Assembly: GCA_964493075.1 (NCBI GenBank)
Contig: CAZBNU010000011.1
Location: 1-39,975, forward strand
Reading direction: 5' to 3'
DNA length: 39,975 nt
Origin: SLFT01 sp964493075
GTDB taxonomy: Bacteria > Hydrogenedentota > Hydrogenedentia > Hydrogenedentales > CAITNO01
The position numbers and the translations under genes are program-made. The notes below the pieces were generated by a model. The model did no database searches. It saw only the letters and a program-made list of their open reading frames with translations, and was not told where the DNA came from. Below, one piece after another: positions 39,614 through 39,975 of this stretch (the first letter of the stretch is position 1; every line of letters begins with the position of its first letter).

Positions 39614-39975
39614 ATGGATTCAAACGCAGTTCGAGAAAATATTCTACGTGCGTATGAGCAATTCTTTTCGGAAGTTCCCCTTGCTCTGCCAGAGACTACT
39701 GATGGCAGTGGTGTTTATGGTTCATGGCAGGTGGATCAATGTGGTCAGCCGCGCTATGAATACAGTATGGATCACGTAAAAGACAAACGCGCCGGGTATC
39801 ATACCAGCAGCGGCGATTCCAGCGATCACTGGCATTTGGTGGGCAATGACCGAATTACTGCCCTTGCCCACAACGAGGGCTATGTGGAAGTGATGGATTG
39901 GGACCGGGCTGGTAAGTATCTCAATAAATGGGAACCGAAGCGACATCAGTATGCAGGCGGGTATAAATATGTGGA
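39614..39975 (+). CDS. N-terminal part of an unrecognised protein (runs off the window)
   Basis: The ATG at 39614 is preceded by GAGGAA, and the frame stays open for 120 codons to the window end. There is no signal peptide. The sequence has a Gly/Trp-rich beta segment (VYGSWQVDQCGQPRYEYSM) and a block HWHLVGNDRITALAHNEGYVEVMDWDR that looks strongly conserved in style. I vaguely associate such blocks with long carbohydrate-active proteins of the six-hairpin glycosidase type, but cannot confirm this without the remainder. It lies 45 bases after the DUF1569 gene. Confidence 0.6.
   Translation, partial: MDSNAVRENILRAYEQFFSEVPLALPETTDGSGVYGSWQVDQCGQPRYEYSMDHVKDKRAGYHTSSGDSSDHWHLVGNDRITALAHNEGYVEVMDWDRAGKYLNKWEPKRHQYAGGYKYV

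Noticed and set aside
1..39975. tRNA, rRNA, CRISPR arrays, insertion sequences, prophage or toxin-antitoxin genes
   Set aside because: None recognised by eye on either strand: no regularly spaced direct repeats, no transposase or integrase motif, no cloverleaf pattern. The MazG-like gene has no toxin partner beside it.

Overview
The window reads as one scaffold of a draft, probably metagenome-assembled, genome from a diderm, heterotrophic bacterium. Outer-membrane life is shown by an apolipoprotein N-acyltransferase, at least four lipobox-bearing proteins and a complete Mla/MCE-type lipid transport operon. The scaffold origin is shown by two runs of exactly 100 N (1945-2044 and 33051-33150), each cutting a gene. 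The mixture of exported ADP-ribosylglycohydrolase, DUF2961/GH172, sialidase-like, Tat-exported sulfatase, sugar phosphate isomerase/epimerase and several Gfo/Idh/MocA proteins is typical of polysaccharide-degrading lineages such as Planctomycetes, Lentisphaerae or Candidatus Hydrogenedentota. I favour a Hydrogenedentota-like or other PVC-adjacent source, but this is inference from gene content; there is no rRNA or other marker here to settle it.

Layout. 1-2950: the end of a DUF4340-like protein, an ankyrin-repeat lipoprotein, a Smg/DUF494 protein and a gap-split exported ADP-ribosylglycohydrolase. 2951-8310: the heat-shock operon hrcA-grpE-dnaK-dnaJ behind a perfect CIRCE operator, with an unexplained nested inverted repeat just upstream. 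8396-11684: a small NTF2-like lipoprotein with a strong terminator, an exported EEP-fold phosphatase/nuclease, carA, and a sugar phosphate isomerase-like protein. 11690-14235 (minus): an S41 peptidase-like lipoprotein and a DUF6454-like secreted protein. 14360-16051: lnt. 16078-19341 (minus): an apparent operon sialidase - cyclase-family hydrolase - DUF2961 - small Cys-rich ORF, probably for breakdown of an external glycan or glycoside.

19404-24680: an MCE operon (STAS/MlaB-like, MlaE, MlaF, MlaD, PqiC-like lipoprotein) followed by two unrecognised membrane proteins. 24759-28422: an HU protein, TatC and TatA/B, an O-methyltransferase-like protein and, convergently, a flavodoxin-like protein with a Tat signal. 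28635-33050: an apparent operon Gfo/Idh - DegT aminotransferase - Gfo/Idh - Tat sulfatase, cut by the second gap. 33156-39975: a ComEA-like SLBB+HhH protein, a MazG-like pyrophosphohydrolase, an SDR, galK, a DAHP synthase, scpB, a RluB-family pseudouridine synthase, a DUF1569 protein and the start of an unrecognised large protein.

Housekeeping functions (chaperones, Tat export, lipoprotein maturation, lipid transport, chromosome segregation, aromatic and carbamoyl-phosphate biosynthesis) are interleaved with catabolic accessory genes. The Tat genes and the two Tat-signal proteins in the window fit together, as do Lnt and the many lipoproteins. The least explained parts are the two membrane proteins after the MCE operon, the coupled Cys-rich ORF after DUF2961, and several inverted repeats between genes.
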